From Ophioderma brevispina (Eukaryota > Echinodermata > Ophiuroidea > Amphilepidida > Ophiodermatidae): a stretch of 64,000 bases of DNA. A model generated the notes under the pieces. The model searched no databases. It had not been told where the DNA came from and saw only the letters and a program-made list of their open reading frames with translations. Positions within the stretch are counted from its first letter, which is position 1, and each line of letters starts with the position of its first letter. The stretch lies in assembly GCA_023653785.1 (NCBI GenBank), contig JAMKCH010078878.1:107870-171869 (forward strand), given 5' to 3'. Position numbers and translations under genes: made by a program. Shown here piece after piece: positions 46,455-58,137 of this stretch.

Positions 46455-46788
46455 CAGGTGCATTTCGTGATTCCAGCACCTTCTGTTTTATTCATTGTTC
46501 ACTAGATATCCTTGCGAAAAGCTTATTCCCAAAATATGAGTTGATCTCGACTTCGCGGTTTTGTGTTATGAGCAAATTCCTGTTTTCCACGGTCCCATAC
46601 GCCACTGTGTTGTAATTTCTGTCCGTTTACGGACAGAAAATACAAAATTGCGAATTTCTTATAGATACGACTGAATTTGCACGTAATATTAGGTACACAT
46701 GGATTACCGAAGCTGACGGTTCAGATGATATCTCAGCTTTTTTTAGGTAAGTCGGGGGACGAGGTTGTGGATCACGAAATGCCCCTTT
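46455..46788. mobile_element. MITE-like element, copy B
   Basis: The ends are imperfect inverted repeats (GGTGCATTTCGTGATTCC on the left; reverse complement of the right end GGGGCATTTCGTGATCC). It shares long stretches in the same order with 12219-12529: TTCACTAGATATCCT, CCACTGTGTTGTAA, GACAGAAAATAC.AAATTGCGAA, GTAGGTAAGTCGG. No open frame. The superfamily is not decided; a TA-like flank is possible. Confidence 0.7.
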
Positions 46789-47992
46789 AATTATTCAACC
46801 CTATATCCCTTATGTCCCTATAGGAAAATGTCTAGCAACTTGACAATCGCCGCAAAAAAGGGAGATAGCGATATGTATTGTTAGATCTTGGAGCACTTTC
46901 CCTGTAAATACAAGACATTTTGAAAAGTGGCAACAAATGGCATTTAGGGATATAAGGGATATACAGGTTGAGTCAGAAAAAAACCTAGCCCCTGATTGTG
47001 TCCGCCATTTGCATCTTTAAAAACAGGTATCTCAATATTATGTAATATCAACGGAATGCTTTGAATCAAGTAGTCAGCTTTTCCCTGTGCACGGATTCCC
47101 ATTTTAAATACGTGGCGATCAACGAAGTAAGCCACTCTCCAAATTGATGATAGGGTATATCTATGTTTATGTTAATTTAAGTGGTATCTTAATGGTGTAA
47201 AATCCAGCGCGCGATAATGGTAAGATTTATTTGAAACTCATTTTTAAGAGATGTGGCATATTTTGTTCTACAAATATTTATGCATTTTTCTACCTCAAAA
47301 AGTATAGTATGTTTCATTCAACTCTTCCATAAACTGATATAAGTGATGAAGATGAAGACAGATACAAAGGTCATCAGTAGTAAATTATGACAACATTTAA
47401 ATATCATCACACTACTTCTGCACTCAATAAATAACACAGTTTCCTTCTGGGCATTGGTTGCCTTCCTTGAACGCCATTAATGTTAATGCGAATCCGTGAA
47501 CAGAGCGCAAAACCGAATACTTGAATTTAAAATACTGTACGGTCTATACGTAACCGATGTGAACGATCTTTGCAGCAAATTAAAGCTCATAAGATTACCG
47601 TTGGTACCATATATGTTAACATATATGTTTCTTGAAGATGCAAAATGGTGGACACCATCACCGTCCATTTTTTTCCTTCATTTTTTTTTACTCAAATCTC
47701 GTTTAATGGGAGTTCGTTCACAGATAACCCACTGTGGTTAAGGTACTGAATATGTAGCCAGATAGATGGATTCCCCGCTTTTGTAGATTGCGATGTGGCA
47801 CCCATTTGAGGAGGTACTCCGTGGCTATTCCATACGTACTTCAAAGGTACTCCAATATAGAATTTTTGTAGTTTTGAATTGTTACTGATTTAAAAAAAGT
47901 ATAGTTAAAACCCATAACCTCAGTTATAGGGTTGAATAAGGTAAACGAGGAGCTACATGCATAGCACATGCAGATAAAATAACAAGAAGTAC

Positions 47993-48538
47993 CTTCTTCC
48001 TTGACGACTTTCTTCACTTCGATGGTAGTAACCTCCGATGGTGTTCTTCAGGCGCCTCAGGTGCCAACTCAAATTCCTCATCTTCTTCAGGAGATTCAGG
48101 TGCCATTTTCAAATTCTACTGCAGCCGCTGGTGTAGGAACCTTCTTAATTTTAACTTCAGTCGTAACAACCTCAGGCTCTTCAGGTACCTCCTCCACTGG
48201 AACTTCTGTAACCTCTTCGAACTTTTCAATAACAATCTCAAAGTCTTCAGGTGCTTCCCAAGGAGATGTAGGTTTAGGTTTGAGCTCCATCTCAACAATC
48301 TCTGGTTTGGGTGTTTCTTCCGTAGGTTTAGGTGTTATTGCCACCTCAACAACCTCTGGTTTGGGTACCTCCTCCGGTTTTGGAGCAAATGTAACCTCAA
48401 TAGCTTCGCGTTCGGGCGCTTCTTCGGTTGGTTTAGGTGCAAATGTAATTTCAACAGTTTCACGCTCAGGTTCCTCTTCCGTCGGTTTAGGGACAAACTC
48501 GGCTACAACCGTCTCTTTGGGACCTTCCTCAACTACTT
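47993..48538 (-). CDS. Titin-like PEVK exon with compensating indels (182 codons)
   Basis: Acceptor TTTTCAG|AAGTAGTTG, donor AAGGAAG|GTACT, phase 1-1. It reads VEEGPKETVVAEFVPKPTEE, then 18-residue KPTEE repeats, then SPWEAPEDFEIVIEKFEEV and VPVEEVPEEPEVVTTEV. An extra A near 48107 (GAAAATGG) and a lost base near 48043 shift the frame in between, yet the length is an exact multiple of three. With both corrected, the 3' part reads EFEMAPESPEEDEEFELAPE and ends VTTIEVKKVVKEEG. It carries an additional acidic APESPEE repeat not seen in its neighbours. Confidence 0.8.
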
Positions 48539-49265
48539 CTGAAAACAAATTCTGTTTGGTAAAAGAGAAACAAACTTCCAGGTTTACCACGAACTTAAAA
48601 ATTGATACAACATTCAGAGTGTGTAATTTGCATAAATGATGTTACCAATGTCATTTCAAAGCTAATGCTACTGTCATTCAGGGATAGCATAGGAAGGTTT
48701 TGTGACCAAGAGTAATGGCTGTATGAAACAAGATGCATATACTGAAGTATATGCACATCCATTACCAGTATGCACAAACGTTGTATTTAGGTAGATGCTG
48801 GATATTAAAATAAGTGTTATAGCTAGTGCAAGAAAGAACAGAGACAATTGATGTCATGCACCAATAGAAAATAGTAGAATTGAATAAAAACACTTTTGTA
48901 GAAGCTGGTACAATGCAAAAGCAAGAAGTAAACTGGTATTTGCTGCATGCACCATCTTAACTATGGAACTGAAAGAGATAAGTATAATTAAGTTTATTAT
49001 ATATTTGGTGTAGCATACTTTTACAAGCAGTCGGGTTACTAAAAGTAGTAAGCAACATTTGTGGAATAATTCGCCTAAAGTCGATGTAAGAGATGCAGGC
49101 AATGAAGTCGTGTACACAATAAAATTGAATGAAATGATACAGTTCATTTATCTTTAAAGAATTGATCACAAAGAGCAATTATATACAAGAAGTATCCCAT
49201 GCATACACTAGGCACTTGATAAAATCTGTATTTCATGATCCACTGTTCAAATAAGCAAACCGCAC
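48539..49265. other. Intron, no exon seen
   Basis: AT-rich intron between two phase-1 PEVK exons. Reading frames in it are Ile/Leu/Phe-rich with stops at the density expected for non-coding DNA. Confidence 0.55.
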
Positions 49266-49646
49266 CTTCTTGCTTGACCGTTTTTGTCACTTGAACGGTT
49301 GTTGTGACCTCTAGTTCTGGCATTTCTTCCAACCTGTCCTCGACTGTATATGGTACTTGTGGTGCAATTTCAAGTTCTGCAGCTGCAGCCGGTTTAGGTT
49401 TCTCTTTCCTTGTAACTTCAAGAGTAACCTTCTCGGGTACTTCTGTGATCCGGGGCACTTCAGCCTCTTCCACTGGCACTTCTTCAACCTCCTCAAACTT
49501 TTCGATGACAACCTCAAATTCTTCGGTTGTTTGCCACGGGACTTCCTCTGGTTCGACGGTAAATACCTCTGTTGGGGCCTCAAACTCTACTATAGTTGCT
49601 TTTTTGGGCACAATTTCAAGACGTTCTTCATCGCCTTCTGGGACTT
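49266..49646 (-). CDS. Titin-like PEVK exon (127 codons)
   Basis: Open throughout; acceptor ACCCACCAG|AAGTCCCAG, donor AAGAAG|GTGCG, both phase 1. The protein begins EVPEGDEERLEIVPKKATIV, passes through EEVPWQTTEEFEVVIEKFEE (Trp motif) and VEEVPVEEAEVPRITEVPEK, and ends VTTTVQVTKTVKQEG. It lacks the 18-residue KPTEEAP repeats of the following exons but has the same C-terminal plan (FEEVxEVPVEE, AAAxLEIAPQVP, VTKTVKQEG). It is therefore an early-branching member of the same exon family. Confidence 0.88.
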
Positions 49647-50602
49647 CTGGTGGGTGTAAATAACAGGTAATTTTAGTTTCAAGTAAATTAAGCATGTCAG
49701 TTGACCATGCAGATGCTAATCAGGATTGAAGAAACTGCGTGCATGAAGATTTATTTCACGAGTAACTTCGGATGCTTGGAATTAATACAGGGTACGGTCA
49801 TGTAAATCGGAAGGCATGCAATACACGCATGATAGATGTAACATATTTTTATAACTCCGGAATCAATTGGCATGATATCCATATCTATTCGTGAGGGCTC
49901 AAAGCCCACAAGAAACTGTGAAGAGATGAAGAATTATGAGATGATATTTAAGATTAATATCATTCAGGAAATGATACGACCTGTATAATGTAAAGTGGCA
50001 CTATATCAACAAAATATTCCACATGAAGAAATATATAAATCCATACATGAGAATCATGAAGCAATAAAACCAACCCCATACATGAGAATGTCAGAATGCT
50101 GCAAACTATACTCAAAGACAAAAAATGAAATGAGATGTAGTATTTATATAGCGCCTTTCCGTAGGATGAAAACGTTTTACATTCATTTCGCTTTCTCTTG
50201 GAATCGACATGATCGAGTCATCAGAATTATTTCCCTTCATCTAGACAAAGAATGTCAATGATAAGATGACGTGAACACAAATACAAAAATTTGCATAACA
50301 TCATACTCGCATTTCAAACAAGAGAATGAACTCGGGTCAAACCATGATGAATACAATGCTTGGAAATTCCAGAATGATTTTTCAAGTGACAAACTATCGA
50401 CATAAATATGGATTACAATTTGAGGATGAAACCTGCCTGCACAATATGGTAAATCCCATTTACACAACATGAGTGATAACAAGAACATAACAAACAACTA
50501 TTCTAAATGAAACAGTCTGACTTTCCATCAATCACTAATGCTAATACCAGTTAATTACTATATGATTCATTTCCAAGTCGAGGCAGTATTGTTTGAAAAT
50601 AC
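49647..50602. other. Intron, no exon seen
   Basis: AT-rich sequence without purine-rich coding strand, splice-flanked frames or RNA gene signatures. ATG-rich short frames on either strand have no titin-like composition. Confidence 0.55.
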
Positions 50603-51151
50603 CTTCAATAACAGACAATGGCATTTTGAAGGTCATTCTGGTTGTTCTCTTTGGCATTTCATAAGATGGCTGCACTGCAGTAAAAGCGTTTACAGGAATC
50701 TCCTCAATTTTTTCTGTCGCAGACTCATGCGGTTTCAAAACTGAAGTCGTTCCCTTCTGAACCCATACGGTCTTTTCAACAATAACCTCAAAGTCTGCAG
50801 GGGCTTCCCATGGAGTGGTTGGTTTTTTAGCTTTGAGCAATGTGACTGCAGTGAGACTTTCTGGTTTTCCTTCATCAGGTTCTATTTGATTTGGTCTTAT
50901 CATATCTTTTGATATTTCTAATGGTTCAAGGGTTTCCTCTTCTGTTATATCTGTGATGAATTCTGTCGGTAATTCTTCGATCTGTGATTCAGTTGCTTGA
51001 ATCACATTTACGGGTTTCTTAACAGATTCCGTGATATAGGAAGTGGTCATTGCAGGCGCAAACACGTCCCCGGGTATATCCCTGACTTCCAAGTCCACTG
51101 GCACAAAACGTCTCTCTGGTATTTCAGTTGGTAAATCGGCACAAGTGAATT
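50603..51151 (-). CDS. Titin-like PEVK exon, diverged relative of array D (183 codons)
   Basis: Fully open, with acceptor AACATAG|AATTCACTTG, donor ATTGAAG|GTATT, and both junctions phase 1. It is homologous to the array D exon end to end: DLPTEIPERRFVPVDLEVRD matches the ELPADVLDKR.TPIQLEIQD start, KAKKPTTPWEAPADFEVIVEK matches the Trp motif, and TTRMTFKMPLSVIEG matches the KPTVTMTFKVPEGMKIEG end. It lacks the PTPTVAAPDT linker and has IRPNQIEPDEGKPESLTAV instead. It probably resembles the founder of the array, or is an old sister copy. The protein segment is acidic and predicted disordered. Confidence 0.88.
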
Positions 51152-51217
51152 CTATGTTTGAAATAGAAATTGTGTAGACAATTGGAGATACATTACGAAA
51201 AATGTGCAAATGTATGC

Positions 51218-51264
51218 GCACACACACACGCGCGCGCGCTCGCACGCACACACACACACACTCA
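51218..51264 (+). repeat. (CA)n/(CG)n microsatellite
   Basis: Alternating purine-pyrimidine tract, CA repeats then CGCGCGCGC then CA repeats, just upstream (transcript sense) of the exon at 50603-51151. Such tracts can adopt Z-DNA. It is likely polymorphic. Confidence 0.85.
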
Positions 51265-51739
51265 CGTACAAAACGAAACTCCGCATGTTTTGCGGTCAGC
51301 AGAATATCCTACAATTGTGGATAATTCTGAAATCTATACTATGTTGATAATATATATTTGGTATTTCCTAAAAGCGACATTTGCAGACTTTGCAGGTATT
51401 GGTCCCTCCATCTCGACCATAATCTTGCTGGCATTGTGATAACAAGATGTACATAATTTCATTCCAACAAGGCCAATTTATAATTATTTGAATTAATCTA
51501 GTAACTGGTTGTTTGATCAAAAAGCATTTCAAGAATTATCCTGTTTTTATGTTTAAATTCTTCGCGTGAATTAAAATTTTAAAAAAATAAAAAAATATTG
51601 CCTGAAGAAAACATGGAATGCTTTATTGCACCTGATATTGCTAAGGATAGATTTGGTACCATCTATATCCATTCCTTATAACAACTTAAACGTCATGGTT
51701 AAAGTTGTTATAGGAGCAAAGTTTTTTGTTGTCGTTTAA

Positions 51740-51905
51740 AAAGGCATTGTGTAGAAGAAACACACCAATCTCTTCCGCTAGCATTCCCTCAGTTCCATAA
51801 TTTCCGTGGTAGTCATCTTGATATCTTGGTTTTATACAATCTTCCCATATAGAGCAGAATAAAGGTTTCTTTGCTTTAGGTGCATCTACGGCAGTTGATG
51901 TAACA
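51740..51905 (-). pseudogene. Decayed fragment of the array D exon
   Basis: The minus strand reads DAPKAKKPLF, then a run matching WEASEDFEIEFEKPQY with indels, then KPRYQDDYHGNYGTEGMLAEEIGVF. The last matches KPQYTKMATTDIMKPEETVTEEIEVF of array D at the DNA level through single-base changes (CCAAGATATCAAGATGACTAC against CCTCAATATACTAAGATGGC). The leading half of the exon, the C-terminal ETTKPTV segment and splice sites are not found. The surrounding sequence is not repetitive, so I favour a genuine relic over a sequencing artefact. Confidence 0.5.
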
Positions 51906-51929
51906 ATGGCACGAGTTGGCATTGTTCAT

Positions 51930-52930
51930 ATAACTTTCTATTTCTTTACCCAATATAATTACTGGGGTATGGCAACGCACGTACCTGTCACTTTGATGAT
52001 CATCCCGACAGTGATTTTGTTTCAATTTCTTCCCCAACCGCCTAAACCAATTTTATAATCTTCTTGGGCAAATATTTGACTTTTAGTTGAATGAGAGTTT
52101 GTAATTTCTACTGGCGAATGTCTCTATTTTTCTTGTGTAGGAGCAAATCTCCACGGAAGCTTTGTTTTGGGAATATTTGATGAACAATATCCAGATGATA
52201 TATTTTTTGTAAATATTTTTAGAACCTAGTAGCACCTTTGAATCACCATCAATTTGATATTGTATAATAATATGTTTACTTCATCGGTTAAAAATGCAGC
52301 AATTACTAAAATTCCCTGGAGAAGAGATTGTATTGTAAAATATTCAAAGTAACTATCAAGAGACCTTTAAAGTTAAAACTGCAGAAAACAAAGAAAGCAA
52401 CCTCTGAGACAGAAGAAATATCGTAAAAGGTTTGCCTCAACAGTTCTACTATAACAGAAAATATAACCACCATTCATCAAAGAACAAACAAACACATTCT
52501 ACCCAATAACAATCGAAATGCAAAATAATATTATTTAACCATTGTATCTTCTTAACACGATTCCGTAACAAACACATGGACAAATAAAGTATCAAAAAGC
52601 ATGCAGCAAATGCCAACAAGTGCAGTCTTGTTTTGCAAAGATGCAGTCAATCGTTTTCCAATGTGCCTTAAATTGAACAGGTAAGAAATCTCGCCAGAGA
52701 AGAGCATCCATACCTGAGATAAATGTATCGAACGGATATTCGAAGCAAGTAGTCAATGGCTTGTTTGCAGCGTGGTCAAATATATTGTGTTAATTCAACG
52801 ATTCCCTCGACTAATCGCAAGCAGTGATCGTTATTCAATAATATTAAATGTAGAACCTCAAGATTTGAGTTTACCGGGCTGGGAGGGGGTGGGGTGTTGC
52901 GGGGTGTTGGGTTTTTTTTTTTTTTTTTTT
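51930..52930. other. Intron, no exon seen
   Basis: AT-rich, non-coding by appearance, with no K/E/P-rich reading frame on either strand. It ends in a G-rich and poly-T tract described separately. Confidence 0.5.
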
Positions 52931-52932
52931 TA
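52876..52932 (+). repeat. G-rich tract followed by poly-T
   Basis: On the plus strand, five runs of 3-5 G (GGGCTGGGAGGGGGTGGGG, then GCGGGG and TTGGG) fit the G-quadruplex pattern and are followed by about 20 T. A related tract in the other order (poly-T then GGGGTGTTGGGAAGGGGTGG) lies at 53358-53410. Confidence 0.6.
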
Positions 52933-54120
52933 TTTATGCAAACAAGCACTAAATATTCCATATATAAATGGGAAACCACAGGCATAGACCATTCAAATTA
53001 AAATACAAAATCTATGTTGTCAAAAGATAAAAAGAGCATATTTAATATGATGATGGAAATTCAGGTCAGGGCACATATTTGCATTTAAGAGAATATACAA
53101 TTTACTTTAAAACGTGCTGTTCCTTATGTAAAAGAAATGAATGCACGAGGTAAATATATAAAGCGTTCTTTAAGCTTCATTCCTCAAAGAACACGAACGA
53201 AAAAAAATATAACCGAAAAAAACTAGCATTTGACCAGCATTCGACAATTATAAAAAAAGAAACAGGCGATATTGGTGCTTTCAGAACATTCCATTCACTC
53301 AAATAAACATGTAAACACAAACGAGAGCAAATGCAGGAATGTCTTTCTGTTGGTTTTGTTTTTTTTTTTTTTTTTTTTTCGGGGTGTTGGGAAGGGGTGG
53401 GGTGTTTAGGGTTTAGTACTCAATTACTGCTGCATATAGGCCATGAAATGACCCCAATTTTGTACACTCAATTGTCGACCATAGAACGCCTGAGCGTTTC
53501 TTGCAAATAAATAAATACTTGAAAATACATTCACATAATATTTTGGTATCGCAAACAGGGAACAATCCATGAAGTTTAGGAGTTTATAATGTCCTTACAT
53601 CTTCAAGCAAGGAGTTTTTTGACATGAAGAAGCTTGAAGTCTATGCTGATATATATAACAATATCTTTAGGTGACAGTTCAAAAATGAAAATCCAATTTT
53701 TAATTAGAATATCGCATATTTATACCACCAAACACCTAAATATTACCATATATAAATGGGAAACCACAGGCATAGACCATTCCAAATTAAAATACCAATC
53801 TATTTCTCAAAGATCAACAAGACATAATTTATATGATGAGGAAATTCAGGTCAGGGCACATATTTGCATTTAAGAGAATATACAATTTACTTTAAAACGT
53901 GCTGTTCCTTATGTAAAAGAAATGAATGCACGAGGTAAATATATAAAGCGTTCTTTAAGCTTCAGTCCATCAAAGCACACACAACGAAAAAAATATAACT
54001 GAAAAAAACTAGCATTTGACCAGCATTCGGCAATTATAAAAAAAGAAACAGGCGATATTGGTGCTTTCAGAACATTCCATTCACTCAAATAAACATGTAA
54101 ACACAAGAGAGCAATGTCAG
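52930..54120. repeat. Duplicated array D intron blocks without an exon
   Basis: The block starting GGGAAACCACAGGCATAGACC occurs at about 52969 and again at about 53757. From there about 370 bases align closely (GGGCACATATTTGCATTTAAG, AACGTGCTGTTCCTTATG, AGCATTTGACCAGCATTC, CATTCCATTCACTCAAATAAAC). The second copy runs straight into exon copy 8. The first is followed by a poly-T/G-rich tract and no exon. These blocks resemble the introns of array D but are further diverged. Confidence 0.7.
53358..53410 (+). repeat. Poly-T followed by G-rich tract
   Basis: About 21 T, then CGGGGTGTTGGGAAGGGGTG and GGGTGTTTAGGG. At least four G-runs with short loops are present. It shares the words GGGGTGTTGGG and GGGGTGGGGTG with the 52.88 kb tract. 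The two tracts bracket the exon-less intron copy. Confidence 0.6.
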
Positions 54121-54163
54121 GAATGTGTCTTTTTCTGTTGGGTTTTTGGCCATTCCTTTCCTC

Positions 54164-54718
54164 CTTCGATGTTCATTCCTCCGGACTTGAAAATGTCTGG
54201 TTACTGTTGGTTTTGTGGGCTCATAGATTTCTGGCTTGAGCTATGGAAGTATCACATATTTGGAACAAACGTCATCTCTTCTTGCGACCGTTTCTTCTGT
54301 TTCATAATATCCGTAGTACCATCTTAGTATTTGAGGCTTTTCAAATATAATTTCGAAGTTCTTCAAAGCTTCCCACGAGTATTGTTCCTTCCTTTAGGCC
54401 AACCTAACAGTTGCGGTAATTGTATTCAGGGGGGGCTGCCAGCTGTCGGTGGCAGGTGTTCTTTTTCTCCTTCTCTCCCCCACTCTGCCGGTTATGCAAC
54501 CAATGTATCCCTACCGAACTTCTGAGATCATTTCCACAGGGATCTCCTCAATTTCCTCCGCAACAGCTTAACAACTGTTACTGTGTGGTTTTCCCCCTTA
54601 ATCACAGATGATGCTTTCTCTGGTTTCATGACTTCCCTAGGTAGGTCCGATTTTTCTAACTGAATAGGAGTCACACGTTTTTCTAAACATCCGCTGCTCA
54701 ATTCCTCGGGTTTAACGT
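54164..54718 (-). CDS. Titin-like PEVK exon, array D copy 8 (frameshifted)
   Basis: Last tandem copy in transcript order. The acceptor reads TTTAACAG|ACGTTAAACCC. The donor is damaged: the usual CGTACCTTCG appears as CTCCTTCG on the plus strand, so a clean GT is missing. The leading segment, the Pro/Thr linker and the EI-FEKPQY-like stretch are each recognisable in different frames. The intron immediately downstream belongs to the same repeat unit. Confidence 0.5.
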
Positions 54719-55314
54719 CTGTTAAAGAATCATATTTTTTTTATTGACAATTGTAATTTATAGGTTGGTTAAAACGGTATTCATGAAGAGATAGCCATTA
54801 CTCGAAAATTTTTACGAGCGTGATTTTTTTTTTTTGGGTCAAAGCATCTAAATTTATTAGAGTATCAAGTAATATGCAACAACCAACTGACTATTCCCAT
54901 ATATTTTATTGGAAACCACATGGCATAGTCCCATTAATTAAAATGCAGAATCTTGTATTCAAAGAAGAAAAGTGAGCGGATACTATAATGATGGAAAGTT
55001 ATGTTAGGGTTCAGATTTGCATTTTAGAGTACAATTTATTTAAAAAAACGTGCTGTACCTTGAGTGAAAAATATGCATGAGGTAAAGATATGAATCTACG
55101 CTACGCGTCATTCCTCAAAGAAAAAAAAAACAAAAAATAATAAAACTGAAAACTACCATTTACCAGAGTAGCAATGTAACAGCATTTGGAATTGAGAAAA
55201 TGAAAGCAGGGGATATGCGGCAAATAAAGCATTCGATCCATCCATATACATGTAGCACAAACGAGAGCAAATACAGGAAATACTTTTTGTTGGTTTTTGC
55301 CATTTCTTTTCGTA

Positions 55315-55868
55315 CTTCCATTTTTCATTCCTTCTGGAACTTTGAATGTCATGGTTACTGTTGGTTTTGTGGTCTCATAATTCTGGCTGTGCTGTGGAAG
55401 TAGCACATATTGGAAGCACTTCAATCTCTTCTGTAACAGTTCACTCGGGTCATAGTTTCCGATAGCTAGCTTAGTATATTGAGGCGTTTCAATCACAAGT
55501 ATCGGAAGTCTCTTCAGGAGCTTCCAATGGAGTAAGTTGGTTCATTTTCCTTTAGAGGCGCAACCGTAACAGTTGGTGTAATTGTACAGGTGCCACTGTC
55601 GGTGTAGGTTTCTTCTCCTCCCTCCCCCCTCGCGGTTAATGGCAAACCAAATTTATCCCCGCCACTTTGACTTCTGAGATCATTTCCACAGGGATATCCT
55701 CATTTCCCCTCCTGAACGCTTAACTATTTCTGCTATTTCGCTGCTGTTTCCGTAACACAGATATGCTTTCTTCTGTTCAAGATTTCCCTAGGTCGTCCTG
55801 AATTTCAACTGAATAGAGTCACACACGTTTTTCTAAAACATCTGCTGGAAATTCCCCGGTTTGGACAT
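55315..55868 (-). CDS. Titin-like PEVK exon, array D copy 7 (heavily frameshifted)
   Basis: Full-length alignment to copies 1 and 2 is clear from the shared borders and from the ETTKPTVTMTFKVPEGMKNG segment near the 3' end. The donor has lost a base (GAAGTACG). The Trp motif is broken by indels near 55520. The polypyrimidine plus strand (purine-rich coding strand) is preserved throughout. Confidence 0.5.
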
Positions 55869-56456
55869 CTTTAAAGAATCCATATTTTTCTTAATAACAA
55901 TTAGATGATAGGTTTTATACTGCATTCATTGAGGGGTAGCCACTCTCTCGAAACAAAAACATTACGACGGTGTGATTTTTTTTTGTACAGATCATCCAAA
56001 TTTATTATATTTATGATACAAAATATTATCTAAGCAAACAGCACTGAATATTCCATGTTTTTTTATGGGAAACCCCATGCATAGCCCATCAAATTAAATA
56101 TTGAATCTATGTAGTAAAACAAAAAAGAGAGCACATGCTATATTGATTTGAAGTTCAGGTCAGGGTACATATTGGCATTTCAAAGTACAATGTTCCTTAC
56201 GTAAAAAAAACAAAAAACAAAAAAAAAAAATATGCACAAGGTAAATATATCACTAAAGCTACCTAATCTCATTCCTCAAAGAAAAAATCCAACTAAAAAT
56301 AGCATTTGACCATAGTAGCAATGTAAGAGCCATTCGAATTGATAAAATGAAAGCAGGGGATCATGCGGCAAATAGAACGTCGATCCATCCATCTACATGT
56401 CAGAACGGAGCAATACAGGAAATACTTTTTGTTGGTTTTGGCCATTCCTTTCGGAC

Positions 56457-57009
56457 CTTCGATTTATAGTCCTTCCGGAACTTTAATAAATGTCATGGTT
56501 ACTGTTGGTTTTGTGGTCTCAAGATTCTGGCTGTGCTGTGGAAGTACCGATTGGAGCACTTCAATCTCTTCTGTAACAGTTCTTCGGTTTTTCTTGTCAA
56601 TAGTTTTTCCGAGTAGCCATTTTAGTATATTGAGGCTTTTCAAATAAATTTCGATGTCTTCAGCACAGCGGCTGCCCATGGAGTAGTTTTTGGTGTTCCC
56701 TTTCCTTTGGGCGCAACCATAAGAGTTGGTGTAATTGTATCAGGGGCTGCCACTGTCGGTGTAGGTTTCTCTTCCTCTACCCACTCTGCCGGTATGGCAA
56801 CCAATGTATCGCACTTCTGAGACATTTCCACAGGGATCCCTAATTTCCTCCTCCTTACAGCTTTAACTATCCCTCAGTTCCTTAATATCACAGATTGCTT
56901 TCCGTCTTGGTTCATGACTTTTCCCGAGGTAGGTCTGAATTTCTAACTGCATATGAGTCAACACGTTTCCTAAAACAAATCTGGCTGGCAATTCCCCGGG
57001 TTTGACAGC
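56457..57009 (-). CDS. Titin-like PEVK exon, array D copy 6 (heavily frameshifted)
   Basis: Aligned to copies 1 and 2. Readable islands are AEWVEEEKPTPTVAAPDTIT with the following VAPKGKGTPKTTPWA, and the 3' segment TVLQSVLPQHSQNLETTKPTVTMTF in a shifted frame. The donor is GAAG|GTCCG, where the sisters have GTACG. A copy-specific insertion lies near 56595 (TTTTTCTTGTCAA). Otherwise unit length and order are preserved. Confidence 0.5.
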
Positions 57010-57570
57010 CTGTTAAAGAAATCAGATTTTTGTCTTAATAACAATTTAGATGATAGGTTTATACTGCATTCATTGAGGGGTAGCCACTCTACCGCAAAAA
57101 AACTACGGGTGATTTTTTTTTGTACAGCGCATCCATTTATGATATAAAATATTATTAAGCAACAAGCACTGAATAGTTCCAATTGTTGTAATGGGAAAAC
57201 CCCATGCATAGCCCATTCAAATTAAAAATATGAATCTATGTAGTAAAACAAAAAAGAGCACATTCTATGATGATGGAAGTTCAGGTCAGTACACATATTA
57301 TATTGGCATTTCAAAGTACTGTTCCGTACGAAAAAATCTCCACAAGGTAAATATATCACTAAAGCATACGCTAAGCTTCTTCCTCAAAGAAAAAATACAA
57401 ACTAAAATAGCATTTGACCATAGTAGCAATGTAATAGCATTCGGACATTGGAAAATGAAAGCAGGGGATAATGCGGCAATAAGAACATTCGATCCATCCA
57501 ATATACATGTAAGGAACAAACGAGAGCAAATGCAGGAATACTTTTTGTTGGTTGGCCATTCCTTTCTTAC

Positions 57571-58137
57571 CTTCGATTTTCCAATTCCTTTCCGAAACTT
57601 TAAATGTCATTGTTACGTGGTTTTTGGTGGTCTCATAGATTCTGGCTGTGCTGTGGAAGTAGCACATATTGGAAGCACTTCAATCTCTTTCGTCTGTAAC
57701 AGTTTCTTCTGGGTTCCATCATAGTTTCCGTAGTAGCCATTTTAGGTATATCAGTAGACCTTTTCAAATACAATTTCGATGTCTTCAGGAGCTTCCCATG
57801 GAGAAGTTGGTTCCTTCCTTGGGGGCGCAACCATAACAGTTGGTGTAATTGTATCAGTGCTGCCACTGTCGTGTAGGTTTCTTCTTCTCCGCTACCCCTC
57901 TGCTGGTCTGGAAACCAATTTATCCGCCACTTCTGAAATCATTCCACAGGGATATCCTCAATTTCCTTCCTCCTTAACAGCTTTAACTATTCCTGCAGTT
58001 TGCCTTAAATCACAGATTGCTTTCTTCTTCTGGTTCAATGACTTCCCTAGGTATGTCCCTGAATTTTCTAACTGAATAGGAGTCACAAGACGTTTTCTAA
58101 CATCTCTGCTGGCATTCCTCCTCCCCGGGTTTGACAT
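57571..58137 (-). CDS. Titin-like PEVK exon, array D copy 5 (heavily frameshifted)
   Basis: It aligns over its full length with copies 1 and 2. The donor reads GAAG|GTAAG here and the acceptor TTAACAG|ATGTC. Frame breaks occur every 50-150 bases, for example in homopolymers near 57700, 57870 and 57960. Readable islands include a MATTETM segment and the ARIYETTKNHVTMTFKVSE end, where the usual K-P-T triplet is disturbed. This is the most likely frame if the indels are sequencing artefacts. Confidence 0.5.

Larger units (their letters stand above)
45123..47992. other. Long intron (2.9 kb) with MITE-like elements
   Basis: No exon-like stretch is visible. It holds an ATAC microsatellite (45196-45218), a perfect 22-bp palindrome (45550-45571), a hAT-type MITE (46098-46306) and a second terminal-inverted-repeat element (46455-46788). 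The rest is unassigned AT-rich DNA. Confidence 0.6.

Noticed and set aside
50000..50261. 88-codon plus-strand frame in an intron
   Set aside because: Short, no homology recognised, AT-rich context; expected by chance.
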